Source of the DNA: Oncomelania hupensis
Lineage: Eukaryota; Mollusca; Gastropoda; Littorinimorpha; Pomatiopsidae
Reading direction: 5' to 3'
NCBI GenBank assembly: GCA_036898135.1
Contig: CM072523.1
Location: forward strand, 32,805,311 to 32,869,310
Length of the DNA: 64,000 bases
Below the pieces are notes generated by a model. It was given only the letters and a program-made list of their open reading frames with translations. It did not search any database and was not told the DNA's origin. Shown here one piece after another: positions 61,328 through 64,000 of this stretch (positions are counted from its first letter, which is position 1; each line of letters starts with the position of its first letter). The position numbers and the translations under genes were made by a program.

Positions 61328-62865
61328 TGTCACGAATATAGGGGGTTGGGGGGGTGAGGGTTAGCAATTATTCCTCCGCGCTGTGTCGCCTCCCTTGTCC
61401 TAGGCCGACTTGCGGTGACGTTCAGGGGAATAACGCTGAAAGTGCTAAAGAATTATAGAAAGTTATAAGGACAGACGAGAGATGTACAGAATTAACTAGT
61501 GGAGGGCTCAACAAGGGAAGACGGGTAGTAGAGTACAATATACAATAATTTATTATCTGGGTGTAGGTCAAACAGTATGTTGGGTTAAAGCTGGATCACG
61601 AGCGAAAGTCTGATAACGTACAGGGTATCTCGGAGTAATTCTGGTTTATCTATTTAAGAGTCACTGGGGCGAATATAGACTGATATCATCATGTGGCAAG
61701 GGGTGGCTGGATGATTTAGCGTGGGTAGCCAGATATCAGCCGAGTTGTGGTGTGCGCAGAGTGCACACTTATCTGCTAGGAACGTAGGCGGTGGTAGCCT
61801 CAGGTGACTGGATGGCGGTTGCGCAATTGGTCAGTAGCGTGGCTTGGGGTGGCCCAGTGTAGGTCACTAGGTCGAGTTGGTGGTGCAACACTTGGTTTGG
61901 GTCAGAACCGGTCATATGTACTTGGCCGGTGGTCTTGCTTCACGCGTCTTCAGTGACAGCCAGAGGATATGGGCTGCACGCGGCGTGGCTGAGTCTTGCA
62001 GTAGCCCTTACAAGGACCCGTTCTGCAAATGAGTATTCTCAGCATCAGAGGTGCACACATGCTCTGGATGCTGCACCATTCAGCGCGCATGCCAGTCAGA
62101 TTTTGAATGTGGAAGGCCTGGTCAAGGAGGACCGGCGTCTTCCAACTGTCTATTTGTATCAACAATGGCTACTGGGGTTTGGGAGAATTTACTGGCGGCC
62201 GCTAATGTATACGAGTTTCGGCGCCTGAGATGGGGTTATGGACAACTGGGGTGGATATTTACACAATTGGATCAGGGGGGAAGCAAAAGGGATAAATACA
62301 GGACAATGCTATTATACGCAAGGGGGATTAACTGGGGTACTTTAGTCTAAGTAACAGGGCAACATGGCATGGGGGATTTACACAGGGATCTAGACAGGGG
62401 GATATACATGTATAAATACAAGCATGGCATGTGCAACAATCAGACTACAGATAATGGGTACATGAAGCAAAATAGTATATCACAAGCAATACATCGAGAC
62501 AAACCACAGACATGGACGTAAATATCTACAAGACATACGAACATGTGGGGAAATCGACGGGTGATGGGGAGCTAAATGATATGAAATAAGTCACCACTCT
62601 TACCTTGACCAAGGAACGGGTTGAAACACAAGAATGTTGGCGGAGCTCAGCGGTCGCAACGTGGGTGCAGACGTGTCTCGGCCGGCAGTGTGTTCGCTCG
62701 GGCTTGCAGGAGTAGACTGACTAACTTATGTCTTGATTTCCCCCAGGTCCAGTCCCGGATCACGTGGGACTGTCCGGAGGGGCGGGGCTTGGATCGCTGG
62801 GTCAGCGGGCGAATAGGGGGGAAATTGCTGCGAGCAGGGCCAGAGCTCGAAGTCCGACTGTGACA
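61328..62865. mobile_element. solo LTR (1538 bp)
   Basis: Begins TGTCACGAATATAGGG and ends CCGACTGTGACA, so the TG...CA ends are part of a 6-bp inverted repeat TGTCAC/GTGACA. A perfect 5-bp duplication AATGG abuts both ends (61323-61327 and 62866-62870). No internal gag-pol sequence, so a solo LTR left by recombination is likely. Superfamily (Ty3-like most probable) is inference. Orientation undetermined. Confidence 0.75.
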
Positions 62866-62870
62866 AATGG

Positions 62871-63193
62871 AAATAAAACAAAATTTGCTGTATTACGGAA
62901 CGGCACGTTCTTGACACGGGTTGAATCGAAACCGCGCGCGGAATGAGGCTATTGCAGTTTGTGGACATTTTGTTTATTTATTTATCTCAGAAACGGTTAA
63001 ACGTTCGGTAAGGAAATGTCGGCTATAACGATTTCGCGGGTTTTGAGCGCACAGCAGGCCGATCCGCAGCGCCCAGCACCTGCCCATATCAGCGTCCATA
63101 CCGGACAAACTTTACAGTAGAGGCGAAGAAGGACTTCCGGCTAAGCAATTTATATATATAGATACCATAATACCACGGAATTTCATACTCAGG

Positions 63194-63266
<73 letters not shown>

Positions 63267-63336
63267 CAGAGACAGAGACAGACAGAGACAGACGGAGACA
63301 GAGAGACATAGACAGACAGACAGACAGAGACAGACA
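62871..63336. other. no gene recognised; (GA)n and (GACA)n arrays
   Basis: (GA)n at 63197-63250 followed by GACA/CAGAGA repeats to about 63340. Confidence 0.7.
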
Positions 63337-63626
63337 GACAGGCATAGAAAGCGAAGCCATTGAGGGTTGCTGAGGACAGAGTAAGATCACCAGAGAATCA
63401 GGCTTTGCAAAGACCATCCTAGATCCTGCAAGGCACGGTGCAAGGAGGCAGAAGAAGAGGTAGACATAAAAAGAGGTGGGAAGACAACATTCGAGAATGG
63501 ACTGGCTTGACACTGAATGAAGCCATGAGGACTGCTGAAGAGTGACAACCCTGGGACAGAGAAAGATGGAGTACGCTGATCGTCTGTGATACCCAACAAC
63601 TTTCGATTTACGGGATAGGATAGGAA
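63337..63626 (+). pseudogene. RTE-like LINE, rearranged C-terminal fragment
   Basis: Corresponds to the last part of the ORF at 42520-42740. GCTTTGCAAAGACCATCCT, AAGACAACATTCGAGAATGG and ACTGGCTTGACACTGAATGA align with that copy, and the end is GGGATAGGATAGG. A piece that should lie later (AGCGAAGCCAT, GCTGAGGACAGAG) precedes it, and there are small insertions, so it is scrambled. Third copy of this family in the window. Confidence 0.75.
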
Positions 63627-63679
63627 GGTAAATGTTGGGTTGTGTATATAATTATGTGATTCTGTATAGCTTATATAGA

Positions 63680-63682
63680 AAA

Positions 63683-63737
<55 letters not shown>

Positions 63738-63739
63738 AT
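63680..63739 (+). repeat. (TAAA)n microsatellite
   Basis: About fifteen tetranucleotide units. Confidence 0.95.
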
Positions 63740-64000
63740 GGTCTGACTATACTTTTTGGTTCTGTACGCAAAATGATAATGCAAAATTTCATCAGGTTTC
63801 TTTTGACCCATTCCAATGATACTAAACCCGCTTCTGAATCGTTATTAGAAGAAGAGATATTATTAGCAAACTAAAATTGTATGCAAAACTGACCAAATTT
63901 CCCTTTTTAAATTGCACATTTAGCCAACTTTGGCATCGTAGAAGCAAGGATGCTATTTCTGAGAACTGAAATAAATTAGACATATATTTGTAATAACAGG

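Overview
This is a eukaryotic, AT-rich, repeat-dominated genomic window. It has introns with GT/AG borders, a nuclear tRNA gene with a pol III terminator, tRNA-derived SINEs with target-site duplications (TSDs), several non-LTR retrotransposon clades, hAT-like DNA transposons, solo LTRs and very long microsatellites. The mixture (RTE-like elements, tRNA SINEs, a KRBA2/SCAND3-type integrase gene, a THAP-like exon) suggests an invertebrate metazoan, most likely a lophotrochozoan such as a mollusc; that placement is inference. Almost all long open frames are microsatellite artefacts or transposon remains.

Host-gene content lies mainly at 47-57 kb on the minus strand. Reading splice sites and phases by eye, I reconstruct an eight-exon gene (54137 to 47275, about 893 codons). 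It encodes an HHCC zinc-binding motif, a transposon-type integrase core and a 513-residue Ser/Thr/Asn-rich last exon. The integrase keeps the first Asp and the Glu, but the second catalytic Asp is Lys, so a domesticated, non-catalytic protein is likely. Upstream on the same strand, two short phase-matched exons (56672-56165) encode a signal peptide and a Cys-containing VWC-like peptide; neither appears as a long ORF. A THAP-like exon (30115, plus) and a Pro/Thr-rich candidate exon (26912-26708, minus) are weaker.

Region by region: 0-6.5 kb holds a tRNA-derived SINE and an 87-bp stub of a dispersed family here called B. 9.3-13 kb holds two tRNA-Thr-type SINEs and one SINE with 5S rRNA-like sequence. 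14.2-14.8 kb is a B copy. 19.06-20.13 kb, 23.96-24.22 kb and 43.19-43.91 kb are hAT-like non-autonomous elements with 5-6 bp duplications. 25.1-26.0 kb is a broken CR1/L2-type LINE. 28.3-29.3 kb is a B element nested in a SINE. 34.6-35.0 kb is a minisatellite, and 35.33-35.43 kb is a 10-bp-periodic array matching the heat-shock element consensus. 35.65-37.85 kb looks like an hAT-type element holding a candidate solo LTR. 39.6-42.7 kb is a decayed full-length RTE-like element; related copies sit at 57.16-58.50 kb (intact 3' RT frame) and 63.34-63.63 kb. 59.5 kb is a true tRNA-Thr(AGT) gene. 61.33-62.87 kb is a solo LTR.

Sequence relationships: the SINE heads at 9.4 and 12.8 kb share the anticodon loop of the tRNA-Thr gene in the window. 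Several SINEs share a terminal GCGCTATAYAA motif with CR1/L2-type LINE 3' ends, consistent with SINE/LINE partnership. All coordinates come from manual reading and no database search was done.
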